Translations under genes and position numbers: made by a program
Notes under the pieces: generated by a model
Told to the model about the DNA's origin: nothing
The model's database searches: none
The model's input: only the letters and a program-made list of their open reading frames with translations
Part shown: positions 44,046 to 54,450 of the stretch, one piece after another
Layout: every line of letters begins with the position of its first letter
Position numbering within the stretch: the first letter of the stretch is position 1
Source of the DNA: Pseudomonas kuykendallii
Lineage (GTDB): Bacteria; Pseudomonadota; Gammaproteobacteria; Pseudomonadales; Pseudomonadaceae
DNA length: 64,000 bases
Assembly (NCBI RefSeq): GCF_900106975.1
Contig: NZ_FNNU01000004.1
Location: 248,001-312,000 of the forward strand
Direction of reading: 5' to 3'

Positions 44046-44828
44046 TCAACCGATGTGCAGTTGCCCGCTGGCCACCAGCGTCGCGTAGCCGCCGATCTTC
44101 ACCCGTTCGCCTTCCAGCCGACACCACAGCTGCCCGCCCCGCGCGCCGCCCTGGTAAGCCCGCAGCACGTTCTTGCCGAGCCGCTGCGCCCAGTAGGGAA
44201 TCAGGATGCAATGCGCCGAGCCGGTCACCGGGTCTTCGTCGATACCGATCGCCGGGGCGAAGTTACGCGAGATGAAGTCGTACTCGCTGCCCGGCGCGGT
44301 GATCATCACGTTCGGCCAGTCCTGGCTGGCGAGGCGCTTCAAGTCAGGCACGCAGGCGCGTACCGCGTCCTCCGATTCGAGGAGCACGAGCAACTGCGGT
44401 GCATCGAATACGGCCGACACCTTCTGCCCGAGGATGCTTTCCAGGCCCTCGGGAATGGCGACGGGCGTCGCCGCCTGGGCGGGAAAGTCCAGCACCAGCC
44501 GCCCCTCCTCCCGCGTCACTGCCAGTTGGCCACTGCGACAGGTGAAATCGATGCGCTCACCCGGTTCGCGGTATACCTCGAACAACACGTGGGCGCTGGC
44601 CAGAGTCGCGTGGCCGCACAACGGCACCTCGGCGCTCGGGGTGAACCAGCGGATGTGCCAGGCGGCGCCCTCGCGCACCACGAAGGCGGTTTCCGCCAGA
44701 TTGTGTTCGGCGGCGATGCGCTGCATCAGAGCGTCGTCGAGCCATTGATCGAGGCGATAGACCATCGCCGGGTTGCCGGCGAACGGGGTGTCGGAGAAGG
44801 CATCGACCTGGTGGAAAGCGAGGGGCAT
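44046..44828 (-). CDS. PhzF family isomerase/epimerase-like protein
   Basis: A 260-residue cytoplasmic protein with the diaminopimelate-epimerase-like double-domain fold of the PhzF family. Signatures seen: FHQVDAFSDTPFAGNPA at the start, the conserved Glu in NLAETAFV, FTPSAEVPLCGHATLA, and the DPVTGSAHC motif near residue 200. The family includes the phenazine enzyme PhzF and many proteins of unknown substrate. No phenazine genes are present, so the substrate is unknown. The ATG at 44828 has GGAG upstream. Confidence 0.88.
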   Translation of the reverse strand: MPLAFHQVDAFSDTPFAGNPAMVYRLDQWLDDALMQRIAAEHNLAETAFVVREGAAWHIRWFTPSAEVPLCGHATLASAHVLFEVYREPGERIDFTCRSGQLAVTREEGRLVLDFPAQAATPVAIPEGLESILGQKVSAVFDAPQLLVLLESEDAVRACVPDLKRLASQDWPNVMITAPGSEYDFISRNFAPAIGIDEDPVTGSAHCILIPYWAQRLGKNVLRAYQGGARGGQLWCRLEGERVKIGGYATLVASGQLHIG

Positions 44829-44978
44829 ATCGGGCTCCATTGCTGAACGGTGGTGGCAAAGCATGCCCGTTCGACCGAAATGGCGAGCGATACAGTTTCG
44901 AATTTTTATGGCGATACAAGCCGCTGTACGGATGACCCTCGCAGGGTCGCCTGAGCCATCCGTGAGCGGACGGCGCGT

Positions 44979-45449
44979 TCAGCTCCGGCCGATAGCGGCG
45001 AACTGCCCGCCGGTATGCTCGGCCAGCACCGCGGCGGCCAGTTCCACTTCCAACCCGCGGCGCCCGGCGCTGACGTGGATGGTCGGGAAGTTCTGCGCGG
45101 AGACGTCGATGAAGGTGCGCAGACGCTTCTTCTGTCCCAGCGGGCTGATGCCCCCGACCAGGTAGCCGGTCGAACGCTGCGCGGCGTTGGCGTCGGCCAT
45201 CTCGGCCTTCTTCACGCCCGCCGCATGGGCCAGCGCCTTCAGGTCGAGGCTGCCGGCGACCGGCACCACGGCGACCAGCAGTTCGCCCTTCTCGGTCGCC
45301 GCCAGCAGCGTCTTGTACACGCGCTCCGCCGGCAGCCCGAGTTTTTCGGCGGCCTCCAGGCCGTAGGACGGCGCCTTGGGGTCGTGGACGTAGCTGTGAA
45401 CCTGGTGTTCGGCGCGGGCTTTCTTGAGCAGATCGATGGCGGGAGTCAT
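44979..45449 (-). CDS. ybaK: Cys-tRNA(Pro) deacylase YbaK
   Basis: YbaK removes mischarged cysteine from tRNA(Pro), a translation-fidelity step. The 156-residue protein has the family fold with the catalytic Lys in RVYKTLL (residue 46) and the conserved GYLVGGISPLG loop. Length is standard. It stands alone, 80 bp downstream of kup on the same strand, and could be in one transcript with it. Confidence 0.93.
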   Translation of the reverse strand: MTPAIDLLKKARAEHQVHSYVHDPKAPSYGLEAAEKLGLPAERVYKTLLAATEKGELLVAVVPVAGSLDLKALAHAAGVKKAEMADANAAQRSTGYLVGGISPLGQKKRLRTFIDVSAQNFPTIHVSAGRRGLEVELAAAVLAEHTGGQFAAIGRS

Positions 45450-45529
45450 GATCGTAACGGGCGTACTGAAGGGGTTTGTCTACCTTATCGCAAAGCCCGC
45501 GGCGCATGCAGCGCGCCGCGTCAATCGCC

Positions 45530-47425
45530 TCAGATTTCCACCTGGGTGCCCAGCTCGATCACCCGGTTGAACGGCAGCTTGAAGTAGCGAAGGCTGCTGT
45601 TGGCATTGCGCAGCAGGAAGGCGAACAGCGCCTCGCGCCAACGCGCCATGGCCATGCGCTTGGTCGGGATCACCGTTTCCCGGCTGAGGAAGTAGGTGGT
45701 GCGCATCGGGCTGAAGTCCAGGTCGGTGAGATGGCACAGGGTCAGCGCCTGCGGCACGTCCGGCTCCTCCATGAAACCGAAATGCAGGATCACCCGGTAG
45801 AAGCCCTCGCCATAGGCCTCGACCTCGAAGCGCCGGTCCTCCTCGACCCGCGGGCGGTCTTCGCTGACCACCGTGAGCAGCACCACCTGCTCGTGCAGCA
45901 CCTGGTTGTGCAGCATGTTGTGCAGCAGCGCATGCGGCACCGCGTCGCTGCGGGCACTGAGGAACACCGCCGTGCCCATCACCCGGTGCGGCGGCTGGAT
46001 GCGGATGCTGGCGACGAAGGTCGGCAACGGCAGCACGCTCTCGCCAAGACGCTCGACGAGAATCTCGCGACCGCGCTTCCAGGTGGTCATCAGAACGAAC
46101 AAGCCCATGCCGGCGATCACCGGGAAGGCGCCGCCCTCGAAGATCTTCGGCACGTTGGCGGCGAAGAACAGGCTGTCCACTAGGAGGAAGCCGAGCAGGA
46201 TCGGCAGCGTCACCAGCAGCGGCCAGCGCCACAGGCGCAGCATCACCACCGAGAACAGCAGCGTAGTGATCAGCATGGTGCCGGTCACCGCCACGCCATA
46301 CGCCGAGGCCAGTGCGCCGGACGACTTGAAGCCCAGCACCAGCAGCACCACGCCGACCATCAGCGCCCAGTTCACCGCGCCGATGTAGATCTGCCCACGT
46401 TCATGGCTGGACGTGTGCTGGATGAACATGCGCGGGATATAGCCGAACTGGATGGCCTGGTGGGTCAGGGAGAAGGCCCCGGAAATCACCGCCTGGGAGG
46501 CGATGATGGTGGCCAGGGTCGACAGCGCCACCAGCGGCAGCAGCGCCCAACCCGGCGCCAGCAGGAAGAACGGGTTGCGTGCGGACTCGGGGTCGGCCAG
46601 CAGCAGTGCGCCCTGGCCGAAGTAGTTGAGCGTCAGCCCCGGCAGCACCAGGACGAACCAGGCGCGGGCGATCGGCGAACGGCCGAAGTGGCCCATGTCC
46701 GCATACAGCGCCTCGGCGCCGGTGAGCGCCAGCACCACGGCGCCGAGCACGGTTACACCGATGCCCGGATGAGCGAGGAAGAAATTCACGCACCAGTACG
46801 GGTTGATCGCCTTGAGCACTTCCGGGCTCTGCACGATGCCGTACAACCCGAGCGCCCCAAGCGCGATGAACCACGCCAGCATCACCGGACCGAATACCAC
46901 GCCAATGCGCGCCGTGCCGTGGCGCTGGATGAGGAACAGCCCGATCAGCAGCACCAGCGACAGCGGCACCACCCAGTGCGCCACCGTGGGGAACGCCACT
47001 TCCAGGCCTTCCACGGCCGAGAGCACGGAAATCGCCGGGGTGATCATGCTGTCACCGTAGAACAGCGCGGCGCCGAACAGCCCGAGCAACATCAGCAGGT
47101 TCTGCAGCCGCGGGTATGCCGCCGCGGCACGACGCGCCAGCGCGGTGAGCGCCATCACGCCGCCCTCGCCCTGGTTGTCGGCGCGCAGTACGAAGAGCAT
47201 GTACTTGATCGAGACCACCCAGATCAGCGACCAGAAGATCATCGAGAGAATGCCGAGCACGCCGTCGTGGTTGGCCTGCACGCCGTAATGCCCGGCGAAG
47301 ACTTCCTTGAGGGTGTAAAGCGGGCTGGTGCCGATGTCGCCGTAGACGACGCCGACCGCGGCGATCAGCAGGCCTATCCCCGCAGGGCGATGCGCGTTGG
47401 CGACGGCGGGCGTGGGTTCGCTCAT
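45530..47425 (-). CDS. kup: KUP-family potassium transporter
   Basis: Kup imports potassium coupled to protons. The 631-residue protein has about 12 membrane segments in its first 430 residues, with the family motif [19 protein letters not shown] near residue 25, [10 protein letters not shown] and [14 protein letters not shown], followed by a cytoplasmic C-terminal domain (about 430-631). Length matches Kup of Gammaproteobacteria. The ATG at 47425 has only a weak ribosome binding site. It is separated from metE by 183 bp on the same strand. Confidence 0.95.
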   Translation of the reverse strand: MSEPTPAVANAHRPAGIGLLIAAVGVVYGDIGTSPLYTLKEVFAGHYGVQANHDGVLGILSMIFWSLIWVVSIKYMLFVLRADNQGEGGVMALTALARRAAAAYPRLQNLLMLLGLFGAALFYGDSMITPAISVLSAVEGLEVAFPTVAHWVVPLSLVLLIGLFLIQRHGTARIGVVFGPVMLAWFIALGALGLYGIVQSPEVLKAINPYWCVNFFLAHPGIGVTVLGAVVLALTGAEALYADMGHFGRSPIARAWFVLVLPGLTLNYFGQGALLLADPESARNPFFLLAPGWALLPLVALSTLATIIASQAVISGAFSLTHQAIQFGYIPRMFIQHTSSHERGQIYIGAVNWALMVGVVLLVLGFKSSGALASAYGVAVTGTMLITTLLFSVVMLRLWRWPLLVTLPILLGFLLVDSLFFAANVPKIFEGGAFPVIAGMGLFVLMTTWKRGREILVERLGESVLPLPTFVASIRIQPPHRVMGTAVFLSARSDAVPHALLHNMLHNQVLHEQVVLLTVVSEDRPRVEEDRRFEVEAYGEGFYRVILHFGFMEEPDVPQALTLCHLTDLDFSPMRTTYFLSRETVIPTKRMAMARWREALFAFLLRNANSSLRYFKLPFNRVIELGTQVEI

Positions 47426-47608
47426 GGACTCTGGTTTTTCCGCACAAAAGGGAGCGAATGCTGCGCCTCTCTCGACGGCCGATCAAGCCCCCCGGCCGCC
47501 ACGCCCGCGGCCTGCAAGTGTTCGTCGCGAGGCAAGGCGATGCCCACGCCTCGCCCGATGCCCTGCCGAACGCCGGCGGCCTGAAGCCGCCCCTGGGGCG
47601 AGCCGAAC

Positions 47609-49897
47609 TCAGGCCAGTTGGCTACGCAATTGCCGCGCGGCGGCGACCATGTTCGTCAGCGCCTGTTCGGTTTCCGCCCAGCCGCGGGTCTTCAGGCCGC
47701 AATCCGGGTTCACCCACAGGCGCTCGGCGGGAATCCGCCGCGCCGCCTTGCTCAGCAGGCCGACCATCTCCGCGGTTTCCGGCACGCGCGGCGAGTGGAT
47801 GTCATAGACGCCGGGGCCGATGTCGTTCGGGTAGGCGAAGGCCTCGAACGCCTCCAGCAGCTCCATGTCCGAGCGCGACGTCTCGATCGTGATCACGTCG
47901 GCATCCATCGCGGCGATGGACTCGATCACGTCGTTGAACTCGCTGTAGCACATGTGGGTGTGGATCTGGGTTTCGTCGCGCACGCCGGAGGCGCACAGGC
48001 GAAACGCCTCGGTGGCCCAGTCCAGGTAGTGCGGCCAGTATTCGCGGCGCAGCGGCAGGCCCTCGCGGAACGCCGCCTCGTCGATCTGGATGATGCGGAT
48101 GCCGGCGGCTTCCAGGTCGACCACTTCGTCGCGGATCGCCAGCGCCAGTTGCCGCGCCTGCACCTCGCGCGACACGTCCTCGCGCGGGAACGACCACATC
48201 AGCATGGTCACTGGCCCGGTCAGCATGCCCTTCATCACCTTGTCGGTGAGGCCCTGCGCATGGCGGATCCAGTCCACCGTCATGGCGTGCGGGCGGCTCA
48301 GGTCGCCGTAGATCAGCGCCGGCTTCACGCAGCGCGAACCGTAGCTCTGCACCCAACCGAAGCGGCTGAAGGCATAGCCGTCGAGCTGCTCGGCGAAGTA
48401 CTCGACCATGTCGTTGCGCTCGGCCTCGCCGTGCACCAGCACGTCCAGGCCGAGGCGCTCCTGCACCTGAACGGCGTGGCGGATTTCGCTGTGCATCGCC
48501 TCGGTGTACTCCGCCACCGACAGCCTGCCCTGCCTGAACGACTGTCGCGCCAGACGGATCGCCGAGGTCTGCGGAAAGGAACCGATGGTGGTGGTCGGGA
48601 ACACCGGCAAGCGCAGGCGCTCGCGCTGCACCTCGATACGCGTGTCGAACGGCGACTGGCGCCGTGCGTGGACCGGCCGGATCGCCGCCAGGCGCGCCTG
48701 CACCTGGGGCTTATGGATGCGCGGCGAGGCGGCGCGGCTGGCCTGCACGGCGCGGCTGGTGCGCAGCGCGGCCTGCACGTCGGCGGCGTCCGGCTCCTCC
48801 AGCGCGCGGGCCAGGATCGACACCTCGGCACACTTCTGCACGGCGAAGGCCAGCCAGCTCTTCAGTTCGGCGTCGAAACGGTCCTCGCGGTCCAGGTCGA
48901 CCGGGCTGTGCAGCAGCGAGCAGGACGGCGCCACCCAGAGGCGCTCGCCGAGCCGCTCGGCGGCCGGGCGCAGCACGTCCAGCGCCTTGTCCAGGTCGCA
49001 CCGCCAGACGTTGCGCCCGTTGACCAGGCCCAGGGACAGCACCTTGTAGGTCGGCAGGCGGTCGAGAATCGTCGGGTACTGTTCCGGCGCGCGCACCAGG
49101 TCGACGTGGATGCCGTCCACCGGCAGATTCACCGCCAGCCCGAGGTTGTCATCGAGTGCCGAGAAATAGGTGGCCAGGAGTTTCTTCAGCGGCGCGTGCT
49201 GCAACAGGTTGTAGGCGCGTTCGAAGGCGTTCTTCCATGCCTGCGGCAGGTCGAGGGTGAGGATCGGCTCGTCGATCTGCACCCATTCGACGCCCTGCGC
49301 GGCCAGCCGGCCGAGCACTTCGCCGTACACCGGCAGCAGCCGTTCGAGCAGGTCGAGCTTGTCGAAGCCGGCCTCCTTCTCCTTGCCCAGCCACAGGTAG
49401 GTCAGCGGCCCGATCAGCACCGGCTTGACCGTATGGCCGAGCGCCCGCGCCTCGGCGACTTCCTCGAACAGTTGCTCCCAGGACAGGCGGAACTGCTGGT
49501 CGGCGCTGAATTCGGGGACCAGGTAGTGGTAGTTGGTATCGAACCACTTGGTCATCTCGGCCGCATGCGCGCCGCCGCAGCAGCTGGAACTGACGCCGCG
49601 CGCCATGCCGAACAGGGTGTCCAGCGTGGGCAGGCCGCTGGCCGGACGAAAGCGCTGGGGGACCACGCCGAACATCAGCGAGTGGGTGAGCACCTGGTCG
49701 TACCAGGCGAAATCGCCCACGGGCAGCAATTCGATGCCGGCATCCTTCTGCAATTGCCAGTGCGCGGCGCGCAACGCGCTGCCGACCGCACGCAGCCCGC
49801 TTTCGTCGAGTTCGCCCTTCCAGAAGGCTTCGAGGGCTTTCTTCAGTTCGCGGTCGCGACCGATGCGGGGAAAGCCGAGGTTGTGGGCGAGTGCCAT
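47609..49897 (-). CDS. metE: Cobalamin-independent methionine synthase
   Basis: MetE transfers a methyl group from 5-methyltetrahydropteroyl-triglutamate to homocysteine, without B12. The 762-residue protein shows both barrels: the N-terminal half ([38 protein letters not shown]) and the C-terminal catalytic half ([24 protein letters not shown]) with the zinc ligands in HTHMCYSEF and in NPDCGLKTR. It starts at the ATG at 49897 with GGAG upstream. The divergent metR gene lies 121 bp away, so activation by MetR with homocysteine is likely. Confidence 0.96.
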   Translation of the reverse strand: MALAHNLGFPRIGRDRELKKALEAFWKGELDESGLRAVGSALRAAHWQLQKDAGIELLPVGDFAWYDQVLTHSLMFGVVPQRFRPASGLPTLDTLFGMARGVSSSCCGGAHAAEMTKWFDTNYHYLVPEFSADQQFRLSWEQLFEEVAEARALGHTVKPVLIGPLTYLWLGKEKEAGFDKLDLLERLLPVYGEVLGRLAAQGVEWVQIDEPILTLDLPQAWKNAFERAYNLLQHAPLKKLLATYFSALDDNLGLAVNLPVDGIHVDLVRAPEQYPTILDRLPTYKVLSLGLVNGRNVWRCDLDKALDVLRPAAERLGERLWVAPSCSLLHSPVDLDREDRFDAELKSWLAFAVQKCAEVSILARALEEPDAADVQAALRTSRAVQASRAASPRIHKPQVQARLAAIRPVHARRQSPFDTRIEVQRERLRLPVFPTTTIGSFPQTSAIRLARQSFRQGRLSVAEYTEAMHSEIRHAVQVQERLGLDVLVHGEAERNDMVEYFAEQLDGYAFSRFGWVQSYGSRCVKPALIYGDLSRPHAMTVDWIRHAQGLTDKVMKGMLTGPVTMLMWSFPREDVSREVQARQLALAIRDEVVDLEAAGIRIIQIDEAAFREGLPLRREYWPHYLDWATEAFRLCASGVRDETQIHTHMCYSEFNDVIESIAAMDADVITIETSRSDMELLEAFEAFAYPNDIGPGVYDIHSPRVPETAEMVGLLSKAARRIPAERLWVNPDCGLKTRGWAETEQALTNMVAAARQLRSQLA

Positions 49898-49947
49898 GAA
49901 TATCTCCATCCGATTGATGGGAGATAGTGTCGACGGCAGCGCGTACA

Positions 49948-49960
49948 TGAGACAAACTCA
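49948..49960. promoter_or_regulatory. MetR-box-like palindrome between metE and metR
   Basis: TGAG-ACAAA-CTCA is an inverted repeat with the 5-base spacing of the MetR consensus TGAA-N5-TTCA, placed between the divergent metE and metR starts. Confidence 0.6.
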
Positions 49961-50018
49961 ACCTACTCTCTTTCATCACAAGTTCTGCTCATCCAAAAGC
50001 AGCCGGAGTCAGTCCTCC

Positions 50019-50945
50019 ATGCTCGAACTTCGCCACCTCAAAACCCTTCACGCCCTGCGCGAATCCGCCAGCCTGGTGGAAGCCGCCGAACGCCTGCACC
50101 TGACTCAGTCCGCCCTCTCCCACCAGTTCAAGGAACTCGAGGATCGGCTGGGGATGTCGCTGTTCGTGCGCAAGACCAAACCGGTGCGCTTCACCAGCGC
50201 CGGGCTGCGCCTGCTGCAACTGGCCGACTCGCTGCTGCCGCAGTTGCGCGCCGCCGAGCGCGACCTCACGCGGCTGGCGGGCGGCACCGCCGGCCGGCTG
50301 CACATGGCCATCGAGTGCCACAGCTGCTTCCAGTGGCTAATGCCGACCATCGACCAGTTCCGCGACGGCTGGCCGGAGGTCGAACTGGACCTGGCCTCCG
50401 GTTTTTCCTTCGCGCCGCTGCCGGCGCTGGCGCGCGGCGACCTGGACCTGGTGGTGACCGCCGACCCGCTGGAACTGCCAGGCATCACCTACGTGCCGTT
50501 GTTCACCTACGAAGCGCTGCTGGCGGTGGCCAACCAGCACCCGCTGGCGAGCAAACCCTTCGTGCTGCCGGAAGACCTGGAGAAGGAGATCCTCATCACC
50601 TATCCGGTGGAGCGCGACCGCCTGGACATCTTCACCCGCTTCCTCGAGCCGGCCGACATCGAGCCGGCCCAGGTACGTACCTCGGAGCTGACGGTGATGA
50701 TGATGCAGTTGGTGGCTTCGGGACGCGGCGTCTGCTGCCTGCCGAACTGGGCGATCCACGAGTACAGCTCGCGCGGCTACGTCACCGCCCGCCGCCTCGG
50801 CGAGAAAGGCCTGTACGCGACGCTCTACGCCGGCATTCGCAGCGACATGCTGGATGCGCCGTTCATGCGCGACTTCCTGCTCACCGCCAAGGACACCTCC
50901 TTCGCCACGCTGGAAGGCGTCAGCGCCGCCGCGAAGAACCGCTGA
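50019..50945 (+). CDS. metR: LysR-family regulator MetR
   Basis: MetR activates metE and related genes with homocysteine as co-effector. The 308-residue protein has an N-terminal winged helix-turn-helix (LKTLHALRESASLVEAAERL then LTQSALSHQFKELEDRLG) and the LysR effector domain (about residues 90-300; GVCCLPNWAIHEY late in the domain). The start at 50019 (MLELRHLKTL) is where similarity begins; the frame is open to 49533 through metE. It is divergent from metE with a MetR-like box between them. Its end faces a copy of the GGTGGGTTA repeat. Confidence 0.94.
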   Translation: MLELRHLKTLHALRESASLVEAAERLHLTQSALSHQFKELEDRLGMSLFVRKTKPVRFTSAGLRLLQLADSLLPQLRAAERDLTRLAGGTAGRLHMAIECHSCFQWLMPTIDQFRDGWPEVELDLASGFSFAPLPALARGDLDLVVTADPLELPGITYVPLFTYEALLAVANQHPLASKPFVLPEDLEKEILITYPVERDRLDIFTRFLEPADIEPAQVRTSELTVMMMQLVASGRGVCCLPNWAIHEYSSRGYVTARRLGEKGLYATLYAGIRSDMLDAPFMRDFLLTAKDTSFATLEGVSAAAKNR

Positions 50946-50960
50946 AAGGGGCAACCGCAG

Positions 50961-51021
50961 GGTGGGTTAGCGGCACGCCGAGGCCGAAGATTTCCCTCGC
51001 ACCCTACCCGCGTAACCCACC
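50961..51021. repeat. Isolated copy of the GGTGGGTTA/TAACCCACC inverted-repeat element
   Basis: A 61-bp unit with arms GGTGGGTTA (50961-50969) and TAACCCACC (51013-51021), preceded by GCAG and containing GCGGC...CCCGCG, matches units 2 and 4 of the array at 18968-19318. It lies in the gap between convergent metR and the permease gene, a typical location for such elements. Confidence 0.85.
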
Positions 51022-51070
51022 GGGCGCCCGAGGCGAACCCCGCACCCTCGGCGAACCCCGATGCCCCGAA

Positions 51071-52393
51071 TCACGCCTCGCTGAAGTCCATCTCCGGCGG
51101 CTGGCGGCGGAAGCCGCCGGTGAGCTTGACCAGGTAGATCACGCCAATCGCCAGCCAGGTCAGGCCGAGGATGATCGCCATGCGGTCGAGGTTGGCCATC
51201 AGCCAGAGGTCGGCGAGCATGCCGATCAGCGGCAGCAGCAGGTAGGAGAAGATCTCCTTCGGCCCGCGCTGGCTGGCGCCGATGAAGTAGTGGCCGATCA
51301 CCGCGAGGTTGACCAGGGCGAAGGCAAGGAAGGCGCCGAAGTTGATGAACGAGGTCGAGGTGGTCACGTCCAGTTTCAGCGCCAGCAGCGCGACGACGCC
51401 ACACAGCAGCAGGCTGTTCACCGGCGTGCCGAAGCGCGCGCTGAGCGTACCGAACAAGCCTTTGGGCAGCACGCCGTCACGGCCCATCGCATAGATCAAC
51501 CGCGAGGCGCTGGCCTGGGCCGACAGCCCGGAGGTGAACTGGCCGACGATCAGGCCGATCAGGAAGATAGTGACGAAGACGTCGCCGCCGATGTTCCTGG
51601 CGATCTCGTAGGCCGCCGAATCGACGCTCTCGAACTGGATCGACGGATGCGCCAGCTGCACGAAGTAGGACACGGCGATGAAGATCAGCCCGCCGAGCAG
51701 GGTGATCAGCAGGATCGCCCGCGGAATGGTGCGCTGCGGGTCGCGGGTTTCCTCGCTGAGGGTGCTCACCGCATCGAAGCCGAGGAACGAGTAGCAGGCG
51801 ATCGCCGCGCCGCCCATCACCAGCGGCAGCGAGGAACCGGCACCGAGGAACGGCTCCAGGGTGAACAGCGGCTGGCTGCCGTCGCCCAGCACGTAATGCA
51901 CGCAGAGCACGACGAACGCCGCCAGCACCAGCAGTTGCACCAGCATCAGCAGGCTGTTGATGCCGTTGGCGAGCTTCAAGCCGACCACGTTGATCAGCGT
52001 GGTGACGCCGATGAAAGCGAGTACCCACAACGCCTGCGGCACCGCCGGGAAGGCCGAGTGCAGGTACGAGGCACCGATCAGCCAGATCGCCATCGGCAGG
52101 AACAGGTAGTCGAGCAGGATCGCCCAGCCGGCGATGAAGCCGAGCTTCGCGCTGATCGACTTGCGCACGTAGGTGTACGCCGAACCGGCCTGCGGGAAGG
52201 CGCGGGCCATGCGGGCGTAGCTCAGGGCGGTGAACAGCATGGCGACGGAAGCCACCAGGTACGCCGCGGGGACCTGGCCCTGGGTGACGTCGGCGAGGAT
52301 GCCGAAGGTGCCGAGGACGATGATCGGGGTCATGTAGGCGATGCCGAACAGCACCACCGAACCCAGTGACAGGGTTCTTTGCAGACGGGCCAT
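51071..52393 (-). CDS. APC-family amino acid or polyamine permease
   Basis: A 440-residue inner-membrane permease with 12 hydrophobic segments. The APC signature is seen in helix 1 (GSVVLFGIAYMTPIIVLGTFG), in helix 3 (SYARMARAFPQAGSAYTYVRK), and in GFDAVSTLSEETRDPQRTIPRAIL. It resembles PuuP-type putrescine importers, but the substrate cannot be read. The ATG at 52393 has AAGGAG upstream. The nitrilase-like gene lies 139 bp upstream on the same strand and a LuxR-type regulator is divergent from that. This trio matches PA3597-PA3599 as I remember. Confidence 0.9.
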   Translation of the reverse strand: MARLQRTLSLGSVVLFGIAYMTPIIVLGTFGILADVTQGQVPAAYLVASVAMLFTALSYARMARAFPQAGSAYTYVRKSISAKLGFIAGWAILLDYLFLPMAIWLIGASYLHSAFPAVPQALWVLAFIGVTTLINVVGLKLANGINSLLMLVQLLVLAAFVVLCVHYVLGDGSQPLFTLEPFLGAGSSLPLVMGGAAIACYSFLGFDAVSTLSEETRDPQRTIPRAILLITLLGGLIFIAVSYFVQLAHPSIQFESVDSAAYEIARNIGGDVFVTIFLIGLIVGQFTSGLSAQASASRLIYAMGRDGVLPKGLFGTLSARFGTPVNSLLLCGVVALLALKLDVTTSTSFINFGAFLAFALVNLAVIGHYFIGASQRGPKEIFSYLLLPLIGMLADLWLMANLDRMAIILGLTWLAIGVIYLVKLTGGFRRQPPEMDFSEA

Positions 52394-52532
52394 AACTTCT
52401 CTTCTCCTTTAGTTGTGTTTTGGCAGAGCGCCGGAAACCGGCTGGAAGCAAAAAGGAAGGCGAACCCCGCTCTGACCGGCTACGGAACGCGTCACGCAGC
52501 CTGTGCCGGCGGAGTTTCGGATCGAGCGGTTG

Positions 52533-53348
52533 TCAGGGAATCAGCAGCTCCCGGCGGCCATCGGCGTGTTCGATCAGCTCACCGGGCAGACGCATGCGGC
52601 GCTCGTCGAGGTAGCGGTAATCGCCGCGGGCGGCCTGTAGGCGGTCGAGGTCGAGTTCGAGGATCTGCCGGCATTCGTCGCGGCCGGCTTCGCAGAGCAG
52701 GGTGCCGAACGGATCGACCACCGCGCTGCCCCCGGCGAAGGTCAGCCCGCCGTCGCCCTCGCCGACGCGATTGACCATCACCGCGTAGGCCTGGTTTTCC
52801 ATCGCGCGGGCCATGATCGCGGTGCGGTGCACCGGGCCGTAGGGGTCCATGTTGCCGTTGGTGACCACCAGCAGCTCGGCGCCGAGCTGGGCCAGGGCGC
52901 GGGCGGACTCGGGGAATTCGATGTCGTAGCAGATCAGCAGGCCGATGCGCAGGCCGTTCCACTCGCAGGTGGCGTAACGGTCACCTGGGCTGAACACGCC
53001 GCGGTCGGAGGCCCAGAGGTGGGTCTTGCGGTAGCGCAGCGCGATGCCCTGCGGGGTGATCAGCAGCGTGGTGTTGTAGAACTGCCCGGTATCGGCCTCG
53101 GCGATGCCCAGCACCACCGCCACGCCGCGCTCGCCTGCCGCGCGCTGCACCGCCTGGATGCTCGGCCCGTCCAGCGGCTCGGCCAGCTCGGCGATGTTTT
53201 CAGCGGTGGGAAAGCCCGTGAGGTGGGTTTCCGGGAACACCAGCAACTGGGTATCCGGGGCGCTGTTGGCGATGGCCTGCAGCGTGCGCGCCAGGTTGTA
53301 CGCGGTGTCGCCGTCACGGCCGGCGAGCTGAACCAGTTCGACCTTCAT
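52533..53348 (-). CDS. Carbon-nitrogen hydrolase (nitrilase/omega-amidase superfamily)
   Basis: A 271-residue hydrolase of amides or carbamoylated amines. The Glu-Lys-Cys triad is complete: E40 in LLVFPETHL, K108 in YRKTHLW and C140 in LLICYDIEFPES. Its short length and the context with an amino acid/polyamine permease suggest catabolism of an amide such as an N-carbamoyl amine, but this is inference. The start at 53348 has AGGAG upstream. Transcribed with the permease in the same direction. Confidence 0.9.
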   Translation of the reverse strand: MKVELVQLAGRDGDTAYNLARTLQAIANSAPDTQLLVFPETHLTGFPTAENIAELAEPLDGPSIQAVQRAAGERGVAVVLGIAEADTGQFYNTTLLITPQGIALRYRKTHLWASDRGVFSPGDRYATCEWNGLRIGLLICYDIEFPESARALAQLGAELLVVTNGNMDPYGPVHRTAIMARAMENQAYAVMVNRVGEGDGGLTFAGGSAVVDPFGTLLCEAGRDECRQILELDLDRLQAARGDYRYLDERRMRLPGELIEHADGRRELLIP

Positions 53349-53499
53349 CGATGCTCCTGGGAAGTTGGTCCCCGGTGCATGACCGGGGCGCGGCGAAGGG
53401 GCAGAATGCAGCCCTCGCCCAGTCGGGATGGCCTGAGTATGCGGCGCGTCTCGCGGCCGCATAATCACGCGCATGAGGTAACCCATCGGGGGTAGAAGT

Positions 53500-54261
53500 A
53501 TGACGCTGACCTTGCAGGATGTGGCCTGGCACCGCGATGTCGGGCAGTTGATCGCGGCGCTCGACAAGCCGAATTTCTGGACGCTGCTGATCCGCCTGCT
53601 GCGCCGCTACCTGCCGTTCGATAGCTGGGTGGTGCTGCTGTTCGGCGCCGGCCGCCCGCAGGTGTTCGCCGAAAGCCCCGGCGCGGACGGCGGCGTCGAC
53701 CCGCTGTTCCAGGACTATCTCAAGGGCCTCTACCTGCTCGACCCGTTCTACATCGCCGCGCGGGAAAACCCCGCCAGCGGACTGTTTCGCCTGGCCGACG
53801 TGGCGCCGGAGTGCTTCGAGCAGACCGACTACTACCAGCGCTATTTCAGCCTCAACGTGGTCGCCGACGAGGTGCAGCTCAACGTGCAGCTGGACGAGCA
53901 TCGGGTGCTCTGCCTGTCGCTCGGCTCGCACCGCCCATTCAGCCCAGAGCAGACCGCCCTGCTCGGCCTGCTAAGCCCCTGGCTCGGCGCGCTGCTGGCG
54001 CAGCGCCGGCATTTCGAGGCGCTGCCGCGTGCCGAGACGGCCGAACCGGACTGGCAGTCGCGCCTGGCGCAGCAGCTCACCCAGCGCGAACTGGACGTCG
54101 CGCGGCTGATGCTCAGCGGCCATTCCGGCAAGGAGATCGCGCGCAAGCTGGAGATTTCCGCGGAAACCGTCAAAGTCCACCGCAAGCACATCTACAGCAA
54201 GCTCGGGATCAAATCGCACTCCGAACTGTTTTCCCTGCTGCTCAAGGCGCAGGACGCCTGA
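53500..54261 (+). CDS. LuxR-family transcriptional regulator
   Basis: A 253-residue regulator with a C-terminal GerE/LuxR helix-turn-helix (about residues 187-250: LTQRELDVARLMLSGHSGKE then IARKLEISAETVKVHRKHIY). The N-terminal 170 residues form a GAF- or autoinducer-binding-like domain with many aromatic residues, but I cannot tell the ligand. It is divergent from the nitrilase-permease genes across 151 bp and probably controls them. It contains no receiver domain. The start at 53500 has a weak ribosome binding site. Confidence 0.9.
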   Translation: MTLTLQDVAWHRDVGQLIAALDKPNFWTLLIRLLRRYLPFDSWVVLLFGAGRPQVFAESPGADGGVDPLFQDYLKGLYLLDPFYIAARENPASGLFRLADVAPECFEQTDYYQRYFSLNVVADEVQLNVQLDEHRVLCLSLGSHRPFSPEQTALLGLLSPWLGALLAQRRHFEALPRAETAEPDWQSRLAQQLTQRELDVARLMLSGHSGKEIARKLEISAETVKVHRKHIYSKLGIKSHSELFSLLLKAQDA

Positions 54262-54450
54262 GCCGCCGACTGGCGGCGCTGAACCAGTGTCGTCACGCGG
54301 CGATCTAGTGTCCTGCACCGGAAACAGGTTGCGCCGCCGGCGAATTGCCATTGACGGCAACGCCGGACGAAGCGCGAAGACGCCGCCGCAGCGCGAGCGC
54401 CGCCTCCAGAACAGAACCCGGTTCCGTATTCACTCACCTCTCCCACCCGG